Source: Actinomycetota bacterium (GTDB lineage: Bacteria > Actinomycetota > Acidimicrobiia > Acidimicrobiales > Iamiaceae). Taken from it: a DNA stretch of 64,000 bases. The translations under genes and the position numbers were made by a program. The stretch is taken from the NCBI GenBank assembly GCA_019639075.1, contig JAHBSO010000014.1, forward strand, positions 1 through 64,000, in the 5' to 3' direction. The notes below the pieces were generated by a model. It was not told where the DNA came from. It did not search any database and saw only the letters and a program-made list of their open reading frames with translations. Below are positions 7,959 to 17,129 of this stretch, one piece after another (the stretch's first letter is position 1; every line of letters begins with the position of its first letter).

Positions 7959-9205
7959 GACCGTTCCTCGAGGTGCTTGCGGATCAGCTCGACCTTCTGT
8001 TCCGACGCGTTGGCGTCCGAACCCTGCTCGTCGAGCAGCGCGGCGCGATCGGCCTCGGCCTCGGCGGCCGCGCCGGCGTCGGCGTGGGTGAGGGCGCCCT
8101 CGATCCCCTCGGCCCGGATCGTGTCGGCCCACTCGACGAGCGCGTCGACCATCTCGTCCTCGGGCACGACCTTCACGACCTTGCCCTTGACGAAGAGGTG
8201 ACCCCGCTTGCGCCCGGCCGCGATGCCCAGGTCGGCGTCCCGCGCCTCGCCGGGACCGTTGACCACACAGCCCATGACCGCGACCTGGATCGGGATGTTC
8301 ATCCCGTCGAGCGCGGCCTGCGCGTCGTTGGCGACCTTGATGACGTCGACCTCGGCCCGTCCGCACGACGGGCAGGCGATGAGGTCGAGGCCCTTGCGCT
8401 CCCGCAGCCCCAGCGCCTCGAGCAGCTGGCGACCGGCGCGGGCCTCCTCGACCGGATCAGCCGTGAGCGAGTACCGGATCGTGTCACCGATGCCCTCGGC
8501 CAGCAGCGCGGCGATGCCGGCGGTGGCCTTGACCAGGCCGGCGGGCGGCGGGCCGGCCTCGGTCACACCGAGGTGCAGCGGGTGGTCGGTGGCCTCCGAG
8601 AGCTGGCGGTACGCCTCGATCATGAGCGGCACGCTCGACGCCTTGACCGAGATCTTGATCTGGTCGAAGCCCACCTCGTCGAAGTACGCCATCTCGATCT
8701 TCGCCGACTCGACCATGGCCTCGGGGGTGACCTTGCCGCCGTACTTCTCGTAGAGCCGTTCGTCGAGCGACCCACCGTTGACACCGATGCGGATCGGCAC
8801 CCCTCGGTCCTTCGCCTCCGAGGCGATCAGCTTGATGTGCTCGGGCCGGCGGATGTTGCCCGGGTTGAGGCGCAGGCAGTGGACCCCGGCGTCGAGCGCG
8901 GCCAGCGCCATCCGGTGGTTGTTGTGGACGTCGGCCACGATCGGCACCGGCGACCGGGGCACGATGTGGGCCAGCCCCGCCGCGGCGTCGGCGTCGTTGC
9001 AGGTGCAGCGCACGATGTCGGCGCCCGCCGCGGCGAGCGCGTAGATCTGCTGGAGGGTCCCGTCGACGTCGGCCGTCTTCGTCGTGGTCATCGACTGCAC
9101 CGACACCGGCGCGTCGCCCCCGACGGTGACCGGGTTGGTGCGATGGGCGAGGGTGATCTGGCGGGTGGACCGACGTTCGGCGATGCGGACGGTGCCGTCG
9201 TTCAT
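7955..9205 (-). CDS. ispG: 4-hydroxy-3-methylbut-2-en-1-yl diphosphate synthase (flavodoxin/ferredoxin)
   Basis: This 416-residue [4Fe-4S] enzyme catalyses the penultimate step of the MEP isoprenoid pathway (MEcPP to HMBPP). Landmarks are VSVQSMTTTKTADVDGTLQQ, VADVHNNHRMALAALDAG, CLRLNPGNIR, and the cluster ligands in ACPSCGR and VMGCVVNGPGEARDADLG. A charged tail of about 50 residues extends past the usual end. The ATG overlaps the rseP stop as ATGA. It sits with dxr and rseP, the usual dxr-rseP-ispG order, so two MEP enzymes are expressed together. Confidence 0.97.
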   Translation of the reverse strand: MNDGTVRIAERRSTRQITLAHRTNPVTVGGDAPVSVQSMTTTKTADVDGTLQQIYALAAAGADIVRCTCNDADAAAGLAHIVPRSPVPIVADVHNNHRMALAALDAGVHCLRLNPGNIRRPEHIKLIASEAKDRGVPIRIGVNGGSLDERLYEKYGGKVTPEAMVESAKIEMAYFDEVGFDQIKISVKASSVPLMIEAYRQLSEATDHPLHLGVTEAGPPPAGLVKATAGIAALLAEGIGDTIRYSLTADPVEEARAGRQLLEALGLRERKGLDLIACPSCGRAEVDVIKVANDAQAALDGMNIPIQVAVMGCVVNGPGEARDADLGIAAGRKRGHLFVKGKVVKVVPEDEMVDALVEWADTIRAEGIEGALTHADAGAAAEAEADRAALLDEQGSDANASEQKVELIRKHLEERS

Positions 9206-10821
9206 GTGATCGGGTTGGCCAGGTCGAGCCACAGCGAGGTGGCGAAGAGCACGACGAGCACGGCCATCACCGCGTAGGCGGCCGGCAGGAGCCGGGCGAC
9301 GTCCATGAAGTACCGCTTGCGGTGGAGGCGCTTCTCCTGGATCCGCTCGTACACCGCGATCACGACGTGACCGCCGTCGAACGGGAGCATCGGGAACAGG
9401 TTGAACACCCCGATGAAGATGTTGACCAGGGCGAACACGAAGATGAGCGCGCTGGGGTCGACCTCGCCGACGGCGGAGCCGGCGTTCACCAGGCCGACGA
9501 TCGACATGATCCGGTTCTCGCTCGCAACGCCGGCACCCTGCTTCCGCATGACCGCCGAGGTCTCGTCCGCGGTCGGGTTCGCCCGCGCGTTGTCCTCCCG
9601 GGCGTTGAACACCTGACCCATGAAGTCCGAGATGCCGCTCGGCGTGAAGAACCGGCCGAGCGACTCGGTCGAGAACCACAGGACCTGGGCGAACTGCACC
9701 GGCGTCTGCACCACGGCCTCACCCACACCGAGCCGCTCGGGATCGCCGGGCTCCTGGCCGACCCCCAGGAACACCCGGCCACCGGTGAGGGCCAGGCGCT
9801 CGATCTTCAGGTCGACGGTCCTGGGAGCCAGATCGTTGCCGTCGTCGTCGTGGGGGACGAAGGTGACCGGCACGGTCGTGCCCTCGAGCTCGAGGAGCTT
9901 CGGCTCGAGGTCCTCGATCGTCGTGGTGTCGAGGTCACCGATGGCGGTGACCCGGTCCAGAGGCTCCATGCCGGCCGCGGCGGGCGGGGTCCCGTCGGCC
10001 ACCGCGGCGACCCGCCAGTCGTAGCGCTCGACCAGGGTGATCTGCGTCGTCCGCTCGACGCCGTCACGTTCGTAGACGAGCGGAACGGTCTCGCCCTCGT
10101 GGCGGAGGGACACCTCGCGCAGGTCCTCGAAGGTCGAGACGGAATCGCCCCCCATGGAGACGATCTCGTCGCCGCTCTGGAGGCCCGCTGCGTCGGCCGC
10201 GCCGCCGTCGGCGACGTTGGCGATGCGCCACGACTCGGCCTGGCCGGCCGGGTCGACGGTGCCACCGGGGAGGCCGACGACGGTGAGCGCCAGGAAGATC
10301 AGCACCAGCGCGAGCAGGAAGTGCATGGCCGAGCCGGCGACGGCGACACCGATGCGGTCCCAGAACCCCTTCTGGCGGTAGGTCCGGGCCTCGTCGGCCG
10401 GGTCCACCTCTTCCAGGTTGTGCATCCCGACGATCTTCACGTACGCCCCGAGCGGGATGCACTTGATGCCGTACTCGGTCTCGCCCCGCTTGATCGACCA
10501 GACCTTCGGCCCGAAGAAGATGAAGAACTCGGTGACCTTCATCCCCGCCCGCTTGGCCATGATGAAGTGGCCGAACTCGTGCAGGGTGATCATGAGGAAG
10601 AGGGCGAGGATCACCACGAGCATCCACGGGCGCCACCACCCGACCAACGCGAGCGCACCGACCAGGGCCGCCAGCCGGAGCCCGGCGTAGGGCACCCCGC
10701 CGTCACCCTCGGGATCCACCCCGACGCCCCGCGACTCGAGCGAGGTCGCCAGCGTCGTCAGCCGGCCACCGCCCGGCACCGGCGGCACGTCGGCCGGCGG
10801 GCGGTCATCGATGTCGGTCAT
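9202..10821 (-). CDS. rseP: RIP/site-2 zinc metalloprotease RseP with two PDZ domains
   Basis: This 539-residue intramembrane protease cleaves transmembrane anti-sigma factors or signal-peptide remnants. The zinc motif HEFGH is at residues 81-85 in a membrane segment. A second membrane signature, MLPFDGGHV, near residue 485 supplies the third ligand. Two PDZ-like regions lie between them (near ADAAGLQSGDEIVSM and PAAAGMEPLDRVTAI), and the protein ends in a membrane helix. A 45-residue hydrophilic, Pro-rich leader precedes the first membrane segment. It overlaps dxr and ispG by 4 bases on either side. Possible substrates are not apparent in the window. Confidence 0.95.
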   Translation of the reverse strand: MTDIDDRPPADVPPVPGGGRLTTLATSLESRGVGVDPEGDGGVPYAGLRLAALVGALALVGWWRPWMLVVILALFLMITLHEFGHFIMAKRAGMKVTEFFIFFGPKVWSIKRGETEYGIKCIPLGAYVKIVGMHNLEEVDPADEARTYRQKGFWDRIGVAVAGSAMHFLLALVLIFLALTVVGLPGGTVDPAGQAESWRIANVADGGAADAAGLQSGDEIVSMGGDSVSTFEDLREVSLRHEGETVPLVYERDGVERTTQITLVERYDWRVAAVADGTPPAAAGMEPLDRVTAIGDLDTTTIEDLEPKLLELEGTTVPVTFVPHDDDGNDLAPRTVDLKIERLALTGGRVFLGVGQEPGDPERLGVGEAVVQTPVQFAQVLWFSTESLGRFFTPSGISDFMGQVFNAREDNARANPTADETSAVMRKQGAGVASENRIMSIVGLVNAGSAVGEVDPSALIFVFALVNIFIGVFNLFPMLPFDGGHVVIAVYERIQEKRLHRKRYFMDVARLLPAAYAVMAVLVVLFATSLWLDLANPIT

Positions 10822-12047
10822 GCGGTGGCCCTTCCGGCGCGACGGTCGGCCACCAAGCTACGGGCTTCGGCCCGCGATCGGCGGTCGGCATCGATGACGT
10901 CGGCCACCGCGAGCGTGCCCTGGTCCCCCGCGGCGTCGCAGCGGTCGAGCACCCGGGCGCACACCTCGGCGATGTCGCGCCAGGCGATCTCGCCGGCGAG
11001 GAAGGCCGCGACCGCCTCCTCGTTGGCCGCGTTGAGCCACGCCGGGGCCAACCCGCCGGCCCGGCCGGCGTCGTAGGCCAGGCCGAGGCACGGGAACGCC
11101 ACCCGATCGGGCTGCTCGAAGTCCAGCCGGCGCAGCTCGGACCAGTCGATGGCCCCGAAGGCCGCCGCGCTGCGATCGGGCCAGGCGAGGGCGTACCCGA
11201 TGGGCAGGCGCATGTCCGGCCGGGACAGCTGCGCGATGGTCGAGCCGTCGGTGAAGGTGACCATCGAGTGCACGATCGACTGGGGGTGGACCACGACATC
11301 GATGTCGTCGAAGCCGATCCCCACGCCGGCGTCGCCCGCCGGTGCGCCGAACAGCTCGTGGGCCTCGATGACCTCCAGGCCCTTGTTCATGAGCGTCGAC
11401 GAGTCGACGGTGATCTTCGGCCCCATGGACCACGTCGGGTGGGCCAGCGCGTCCTCGACGGTGACCGAGGCCAGCTCGGCGGCCGAGCGCCCCCGGAAGG
11501 GACCCCCGCTCGCGGTCAGCACCAGCTCGGCGACCCGGGCCGGACCGGACTCGTCGCGGCTCCGCAGGCACTGGTGGATCGCGCCGTGCTCGCTGTCGAC
11601 CGGGACCAGCTCGGCGCCCGGCGTCCGGCGCGCCGCCTGGACCACCGGCCCTCCGGCGATCAGCGACTCCTTGTTGGCGAGCGCCAGGCGCTTCCCGGCC
11701 CGCAAGGTGGTGAGCGTGACCTCCAGACCGGCGAAGCCGACCACGCCGTTGACGCACACGTCCGCGTCGGCGCCGATGCTGGCCAGGCCCTCGGGCCCCG
11801 AACGCAGCTCCACGCAGCCGATCGACCGGGCGTCGAGCCGGGCCCGCAGCTCCGCCTCGGCCCCGGCGTGGGCCACCGCCACGACGTCGGGACGCACCGC
11901 GTCGACCTGCTCGACGAACGCGTCGAGGTTGCGGCCGGACGCGCCGAGCGCGACCACGCGGTAGCGGTCGGGTTCGGCGGCGACGACGTCGAGCGCCTGC
12001 GTGCCGATCGACCCGGTCGAGCCGGCGAGCGCGACGGTGGTGGTCAA
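10818..12047 (-). CDS. dxr: 1-deoxy-D-xylulose 5-phosphate reductoisomerase
   Basis: This 409-residue enzyme is the first committed step of the MEP pathway (DXP to MEP, NADPH and a divalent metal). Visible motifs are the NADPH fold TVALAGSTGSIGTQALDVV, the LANKESLIAGG loop, the metal/substrate region VPVDSEHGAIHQCL, LTASGGPFRG, and MGPKITVDSSTLMNKGLEVIEAH. The start is assigned to TTG at 12047 because the dinucleotide fold begins four codons later and no ATG or GTG fits. It lies 16 bases after cdsA and overlaps rseP by 4 bases. Confidence 0.96.
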   Translation of the reverse strand: MTTTVALAGSTGSIGTQALDVVAAEPDRYRVVALGASGRNLDAFVEQVDAVRPDVVAVAHAGAEAELRARLDARSIGCVELRSGPEGLASIGADADVCVNGVVGFAGLEVTLTTLRAGKRLALANKESLIAGGPVVQAARRTPGAELVPVDSEHGAIHQCLRSRDESGPARVAELVLTASGGPFRGRSAAELASVTVEDALAHPTWSMGPKITVDSSTLMNKGLEVIEAHELFGAPAGDAGVGIGFDDIDVVVHPQSIVHSMVTFTDGSTIAQLSRPDMRLPIGYALAWPDRSAAAFGAIDWSELRRLDFEQPDRVAFPCLGLAYDAGRAGGLAPAWLNAANEEAVAAFLAGEIAWRDIAEVCARVLDRCDAAGDQGTLAVADVIDADRRSRAEARSLVADRRAGRATA

Positions 12048-12063
12048 CGCACCCCGTGCCCGG

Positions 12064-13791
12064 TCAGCTGAGGCCGATGGTGACCGCGAGCCAGAACACC
12101 GTCGGCAGGACGAAGAGCATGCCGTCGACCCGGTCGAGGACCCCACCGTGGCCGGGGAGGATCGAACCCATGTCCTTGATGCCGAGGTCGCGCTTCAGCA
12201 GGGACTGGCACAGGTCGCCGAGAGGTGCAGCGACGGCGGCACCGATGCCGAGCACGAAGGCGGCACCGAAGCCGGTCCAGGGGCCCATTTCCATGATGCC
12301 GACCACGATGATCGGCGTGACGAACGCCCCGGCCATGCCCCCGACGAGGCCCTCGAGGGTCTTGTTGGGGCTGGCCGACGACAGCGGGCGGTGGCCCATG
12401 GCCTTGCCGATGAACAGCCCGCCGACGTCGTAGGCGACGGTGGCCAGGATGGCGGTGAGCAGCAGCGCCCGCCCGTCGGGCAGGCCGAGCATCGCAGCGG
12501 CGGACGACCCGAGGCCACCGATCCAGGTGATGCCGAGCAACGTCGCGCCGGTGCCCTCGAGCACGCGCGGGTCGGTGCCGCCGGCGCCCACGAGGTACCA
12601 CCCGAGGATGGCGGCCAGGGTCAGGAACACCAGGAGCGGGTAGTACGCGGGACCCCGCCAGTAGATCGCCAGCGGGTAGGCGACCGAGGCGGCGATGCCG
12701 ATGAGCGTCACGCACTCCCAGCCGACCTCGCGCAGCTTGGCGAAGTACTCGACCGCGGCCAGGCCGATCGCCGCGGTCACGACGATCACCATCCAGGCCG
12801 GACCGGCCAGGAGGGCCACGATGGCCAGCACGGCGAGCCCGCCGCCGACCGCGACCGCGGTGGTCATGTCCCGGTCGGGAGCCGACGAGGGCCCGACCCC
12901 GAGCGGGTCGTCATCGTCGTAGCCGACCTCGATCCACTCGTCCTCGAGCTCCTCGTCGCCGTCGTCCCCACCATCGCCGGACGGCCCGCCGGATTCGTCG
13001 CCTCCGTCGGCACCGCCGTCCCCGCCGGCGCCAGCGTCGCCGATCCGGACCGTCGACACGGCCACCACCGGACGGTCGTCCTCCTCGTCCTCCCAGCCCT
13101 CCTCGGCCGGCCAGGCGTCGCCCGCCTCGACGTCGAGGTCGAGGTCGTCGTCGGACCCGTCGTCGGACGCGGCCCAACGATCGTCGCCGTCGTCGACCTC
13201 GAGCCGGGGCCGCACGTCACCGGTGCGCTCCTCCACCCGCTCCTCGAGGTCGTCGAATCCGTAGTACTCGTCGTGGCTCGGGCGGTCGTCGCCGTCGGCC
13301 AGGGCGCCCACGCGGACCTCGTCGCTGCGGTCCGACAGCGACGTGAGGTAGTCGTCGTCGCTCCAGTCGTCGTCCGCGTCGCGCCAGCGGGGCGTCGAGG
13401 TGGCGAACGACGACCAGACGTCGCTGTCGTCCTCGTCGTCGAGGAGCGGACCATCGTCGCCGATCAGCACGGCCGGGACCTCGCCGGTCGGCGGTTCGGT
13501 CCAGTGCGGGAGCTCGACCGGGCCGGTCACCGGATCCGGGGCGGGCTGCACCGGCGGCCGCTCGATCCGCGACGGATCGGCGCTGGCGTCGAGCGGGAAG
13601 CGGAGCGCGGGCCGGGGGCCGGCGGGCGGCGACGCGGGACGGTCGCCGTAGCGGGGCTGGTCGCCGCCGCGACGGGGCGTCACGTCGCCCCGTTCCATGG
13701 CCTCTGCTGCCTCGTCGGCTCCGATGATGCGCACGCCCTCCTTCGACGGCGGCTCGTCATCGTCTCGTCGGGCCCTTCGTTGGTCGTCCAT
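12064..13791 (-). CDS. cdsA: phosphatidate cytidylyltransferase with a long acidic N-terminal extension
   Basis: This 575-residue protein ends in a normal CDP-diacylglycerol synthase: about 265 residues of membrane helices with the family signature (SPNKTLEGLVGG, GDLCQSLLKRDLGIKDMG, PGHGGVLDRVDGML). It makes CDP-DAG from phosphatidate and CTP. The first 308 residues are soluble, Asp/Glu-rich and low-complexity (such as LLDDEDDSDVW, DDDYLTSLSDRSDE, DDDLDLDVEAGDAW), much longer than usual for the family. The start is firm: AGGAGG lies 4 bases before the ATG. It sits between frr and dxr, the common frr-cdsA-dxr order. Confidence 0.95.
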   Translation of the reverse strand: MDDQRRARRDDDEPPSKEGVRIIGADEAAEAMERGDVTPRRGGDQPRYGDRPASPPAGPRPALRFPLDASADPSRIERPPVQPAPDPVTGPVELPHWTEPPTGEVPAVLIGDDGPLLDDEDDSDVWSSFATSTPRWRDADDDWSDDDYLTSLSDRSDEVRVGALADGDDRPSHDEYYGFDDLEERVEERTGDVRPRLEVDDGDDRWAASDDGSDDDLDLDVEAGDAWPAEEGWEDEEDDRPVVAVSTVRIGDAGAGGDGGADGGDESGGPSGDGGDDGDEELEDEWIEVGYDDDDPLGVGPSSAPDRDMTTAVAVGGGLAVLAIVALLAGPAWMVIVVTAAIGLAAVEYFAKLREVGWECVTLIGIAASVAYPLAIYWRGPAYYPLLVFLTLAAILGWYLVGAGGTDPRVLEGTGATLLGITWIGGLGSSAAAMLGLPDGRALLLTAILATVAYDVGGLFIGKAMGHRPLSSASPNKTLEGLVGGMAGAFVTPIIVVGIMEMGPWTGFGAAFVLGIGAAVAAPLGDLCQSLLKRDLGIKDMGSILPGHGGVLDRVDGMLFVLPTVFWLAVTIGLS

Positions 13792-13858
13792 GGCACCTCC
13801 TGGTACCGCCTGGCTCGTCTTGCTGGCTGGAGGCGGCCCGGGAGGGCGCCGTCCAGGG

Positions 13859-14428
13859 TCAATCCTCGAGCAGCTCCTGCTCCTTGGTGCCGAGCGCTGC
13901 GTCGATGTCGGCCTCGGCGGCCTGGGTCAACTTGTCGAGCTCCTTCTGCGCCCGGACGAGGTCGTCCTCGGAGAGGTCGCCGTCGCGCTCGAGGGCCTCG
14001 AGCTCCTGGCGACCGGACCGGCGGGCGTTGCGGATGGCGATGCGGCCGTCCTCGGCCATGCCCTTCACGACCTTGACGAACTCCTTGCGGCGCTCGGTCG
14101 TGAGCGGCGGGAACGACAGGCGGATCGCGTTGCCGTCGTTGCTGGGGTTGAGGCCCAGGTCGGACTGGCGGACGGACTTCTCGATCGCACCGATCGACGC
14201 CTTGTCGTACGGCGTGATCACCAGCATGCGGGCCTCGGGCACCGAGAACCCGGCGAGCTGCTGGAGGGGCACCTCGGAGCCGTAGTACTCGACCGGGATC
14301 TTCTCGACCAGGGCGGGCGCCGCCCGGCCGGTGCGGATCGAGCCGAAGTCGGCGCGGGTGTGGCCGACGGCCCGCTGCATCTTCTCCCGCGCCTCGTCGA
14401 GGATCAGGGAGGTCATCTCGTCGCTCAT
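13859..14428 (-). CDS. frr: ribosome recycling factor
   Basis: This 189-residue protein splits post-termination ribosomes with EF-G. The family pattern is complete: LDEAREKMQRAVGHTRADFGSIRTGRA, the PLQQLAGFSVPEARMLVITPYD hinge region, LGLNPSNDGNAIRLSFPPLTTERRKE and the long C-terminal helices. It begins at ATG (MSDEMTSL; a second Met follows at residue 5), 46 bases after pyrH and before cdsA. Length is normal. Confidence 0.97.
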   Translation of the reverse strand: MSDEMTSLILDEAREKMQRAVGHTRADFGSIRTGRAAPALVEKIPVEYYGSEVPLQQLAGFSVPEARMLVITPYDKASIGAIEKSVRQSDLGLNPSNDGNAIRLSFPPLTTERRKEFVKVVKGMAEDGRIAIRNARRSGRQELEALERDGDLSEDDLVRAQKELDKLTQAAEADIDAALGTKEQELLED

Positions 14429-14474
14429 CGCTCGATCGGGCTCGGGGCGCAGGTGTGCCGTGGGACGGGGGAGG

Positions 14475-15197
14475 TCACCGGACCAGGGTACCGACTCCGG
14501 GTTCGCCCGTGAGGACGCGTCGGAGATTGCCGACCTCCAACGCGTCGAACACGACGATCGGGAGATCGTTGTCCATGCAGAAGGTGATGGACGTGGGGTC
14601 CATGACCTTCAGACCACGGTTGAGCACGTCCATGTAGGTGATCTCGTCGAGCTTGGTGGCCGACGGGTCGATCTTGGGATCGGCGGTGTAGACGCCGTCG
14701 ACGCCCGAGTGGGTGCCCTTGACGACCGCGCCGGCCGACAGCTCGGCCGCCCGGAGCGCGGCCGGGGTGTCGGTGGTGAAGAACGGGGCGCCGAGGCCGC
14801 CGGCCAGGATGACCACGCGGCCCTTCTCGAGGTGGCGCTCGGCCCGCCGGCGGATGTACGGCTCGGCGATCTGCTCCATGTGCAGCGCCGTCATCACCCG
14901 GGTGGGCTGGTCGAGCTGCTCGAGCGTGTCCTGCATGGCCAGCGCGTTGATGACGGTGGCCAGCATGCCCATGTAGTCGGCCTGGGCGCGGTCCATGCCC
15001 GCGCCGGCCCCGGTCATCCCCCGCCAGATGTTGCCGCCGCCGATGACGATGGCGACGTCGACGCCCATGGAACGGGCGTCGACGACGTCCTCGGCCAGCT
15101 GACGGACGACCGCCCCGTCGATCCCGAAGCCGGCGGTGCCGGCGAACGCCTCACCGGACAGCTTCAGGACGATGCGGGGCCACCGGGGTTCGACCAC
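14475..15197 (-). CDS. pyrH: UMP kinase
   Basis: This 240-residue amino-acid-kinase-fold enzyme phosphorylates UMP to UDP. Motifs are RIVLKLSGEAFAG at the phosphate-binding loop, VAIVIGGGNIWRG, the DYMGMLATVINALAMQD helix and the nucleotide-binding GVDGVYTADPKIDPSA. The GTG start lies 1 base after the tsf stop, so the rpsB-tsf-pyrH-frr set is a compact operon. Length and motifs are normal. Confidence 0.97.
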   Translation of the reverse strand: MVEPRWPRIVLKLSGEAFAGTAGFGIDGAVVRQLAEDVVDARSMGVDVAIVIGGGNIWRGMTGAGAGMDRAQADYMGMLATVINALAMQDTLEQLDQPTRVMTALHMEQIAEPYIRRRAERHLEKGRVVILAGGLGAPFFTTDTPAALRAAELSAGAVVKGTHSGVDGVYTADPKIDPSATKLDEITYMDVLNRGLKVMDPTSITFCMDNDLPIVVFDALEVGNLRRVLTGEPGVGTLVR

Positions 15198-15198
15198 G

Positions 15199-15993
15199 TC
15201 AGCCCCCGATCGCCACCAGGACGAACCGGACGACGCTGGCGTCGCCGAGCAGCTGGGGCACGGTCTGCTTCTCGTCCTTCACGTAGGCCTGCTCCAGGAG
15301 CACGCGCTCCTTGAACCACCCGGTGAGGCGACCCTCGACGATCTTCTCCATCGCGGCCTCGGGCTTGCCCTCGGCGCGGGTGATGCCCTCGAGCGCCTCG
15401 CGCTCCTTGGCCACCTCGTCGGCGGGGACCTCGTCGCGGCTCAGGTACGACGGCTTGGTGAAGGCGATGTGGACGGCGACCTCGTGGGCGAGGTCCGTCG
15501 TGCCACCGGCCAGCTCGACGATCACGCCGAGCACCCCGCGGCCGTCCTGGCGGTGGAGGTAGGTGTCGACGACGTTGCCGTCGGCGGCCTCGACCCGGAC
15601 GACCCGCCCGAGGTCGATGTTCTCCTTGAGGACGACCTTGAGGTCGTCGATGGCATCGTCCTTCGCGTTCTTCGCCGACTCGCCCTCGGTGGCGACCAGG
15701 GTCGCGATCTCCTGGACGAGCGAGGTGAACTGGTCGGACTTGGCGACGAAGTCGGTCTCGCACTTGAGCTCGGCGACCGCCGCGACGTTCTCGAACACCG
15801 ACACGGCGACGGTGCCCTGGCTGTTGTCCCGGTCCTCGCGGGCGGCCGACTTGGCGAGGCCCTTCTCGCGCAGCCACGTGGTGGCCGCCTCCGGGTCGCC
15901 GTCGTTCTCCTGGAGCGCCTTCTTCGCGTCCATCATCCCGGCGCCGGTCGCTTGGCGCAGGGCCTGGACGTCCTTGGCGGTGAACTCAGGCAT
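15199..15993 (-). CDS. tsf: elongation factor Ts
   Basis: This 264-residue guanine nucleotide exchange factor acts on EF-Tu. The N-terminal UBA-like module and contact motif ([20 protein letters not shown]) and the second signature [15 protein letters not shown] (canonical ELNCETDFVA) are present. The C-terminal domain ends in RFVLVAIGG. The ATG lies within the last 8 bases of rpsB, so translation is coupled; GGAG inside the rpsB 3' end can serve as Shine-Dalgarno. Length is typical of actinobacterial EF-Ts. Confidence 0.97.
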   Translation of the reverse strand: MPEFTAKDVQALRQATGAGMMDAKKALQENDGDPEAATTWLREKGLAKSAAREDRDNSQGTVAVSVFENVAAVAELKCETDFVAKSDQFTSLVQEIATLVATEGESAKNAKDDAIDDLKVVLKENIDLGRVVRVEAADGNVVDTYLHRQDGRGVLGVIVELAGGTTDLAHEVAVHIAFTKPSYLSRDEVPADEVAKEREALEGITRAEGKPEAAMEKIVEGRLTGWFKERVLLEQAYVKDEKQTVPQLLGDASVVRFVLVAIGG

Positions 15994-16930
15994 CGGGGGT
16001 GATCTCCTCGGTCTTCTCGGTGATGTCGTTCTCGACGACGACGTCGGCGGCAGCGACGTCCTCGGTGGCGGGCGCGCCGGCGGCCTCGGCGGCCTCCTGC
16101 TGCGCCTTCGCGATGCGGGCCTCACGGGCGGCCGCGGCCTCGACGGCCTGGCGGCGGGCGTCGGCCTGCTGGGCGGCGATCTCGGCCTCCTCCTCGGCGG
16201 TGCGCTCCTTCGGCGCCTGCGGCGCACCGGGGCGGCGGGAGGCGATGATCCGTCCCTCGTCGACCGCGTCGGCGATCACCCGGCTCATGAGCGTGCCGGA
16301 GCGGATCGCGTCGTCGTTGCCGGGAATGGGGAACTGGATGACGTCGGGGTCGCAGTTGGTGTCGACCACGGCGACGATCGGGATGCCGAGCTTGTTGGCC
16401 TCGGTCACCGCGATGTGCTCCTTCTTCGTGTCCAGGATGAACACGAGGTCGGGCAGCTTGTCCATCTTGGCGATGCCGCCGAGGTTGCGCTCCAGCTTCT
16501 CGAGCTCGCGCCCGATGAGCAGGGCCTCCTTCTTCGGCATGGCCTCGAACTCGCCGGAGTCGCGCATGCGGCGGTACTCCTGCATCTTGCCGACGCGCTT
16601 GGACATGGTCTCGAAGTTCGTGAGCATGCCGCCGAGCCAGCGCTGGTTGATGTAGGGCGAGCCGGACTTCTCGGCGTAGGACTGGATCGGGCCCTGCGCC
16701 TGCTTCTTCGTGCCGACGAAGAGCACGGTGCCGCCGTCGGCGACGGTGTCGCGGATGGTGGTGTAGGCCGCCTCGATGCGCTGCAGGGTCTGGCGCAGGT
16801 CGATGATGTAGATGCCGTTGCGCTCACCGAAGATGAAGCGCTTCATCTTCGGGTTCCACCTGCGGGTCTGGTGGCCGAAGTGGACGCCGGCGTCGAGCAG
16901 TTGCTTCATGGACACGACGGGCTCGGTCAT
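15986..16930 (-). CDS. rpsB: 30S ribosomal protein S2
   Basis: This 314-residue protein has the S2 core: [20 protein letters not shown], the [17 protein letters not shown] segment, [12 protein letters not shown] and [19 protein letters not shown], then [21 protein letters not shown] tail of about 75 residues rich in Ala and Glu follows, a common actinobacterial extension of unknown role. The start has AGAGAGAAG upstream of the ATG. A good promoter lies about 130 bases upstream, leaving a leader of about 125 bases with potential hairpins. It is the first gene of the rpsB-tsf-pyrH-frr group. Confidence 0.97.
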   Translation of the reverse strand: MTEPVVSMKQLLDAGVHFGHQTRRWNPKMKRFIFGERNGIYIIDLRQTLQRIEAAYTTIRDTVADGGTVLFVGTKKQAQGPIQSYAEKSGSPYINQRWLGGMLTNFETMSKRVGKMQEYRRMRDSGEFEAMPKKEALLIGRELEKLERNLGGIAKMDKLPDLVFILDTKKEHIAVTEANKLGIPIVAVVDTNCDPDVIQFPIPGNDDAIRSGTLMSRVIADAVDEGRIIASRRPGAPQAPKERTAEEEAEIAAQQADARRQAVEAAAAREARIAKAQQEAAEAAGAPATEDVAAADVVVENDITEKTEEITPDA

Positions 16931-17062
16931 GATCTCTTCTCTCTTCCCAACGGTTGGACGAGACCCGGTGCCGTTGCGGCGGGACAGCGTGCTGCCCCAC
17001 CGACCGTGGGATGGCGCCGGGCGGATGTGGGTGTCGGCCCACCCGATGTGGACCGGTCGGAA

Positions 17063-17092
17063 ATCGTAGCGAACGGGAGGCCGGACGCCCAA
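17063..17092 (-). promoter_or_regulatory. predicted rpsB promoter
   Basis: Read on the minus strand, TTGGGC (17087-17092) and TACGAT (17063-17068) are separated by 18 bases, a good match to the housekeeping sigma consensus. The implied start near 17055 gives a leader of about 125 bases. Within it, 16981-16998 can form a hairpin with a few wobble pairs, in the position where S2 leaders of some other bacteria bind S2. The promoter is well supported by pattern; the S2 feedback idea is inference. Confidence 0.6.
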
Positions 17093-17129
17093 GGTGATCG
17101 CGTCGTGGTCCTGATCGACGCGCGGACGG

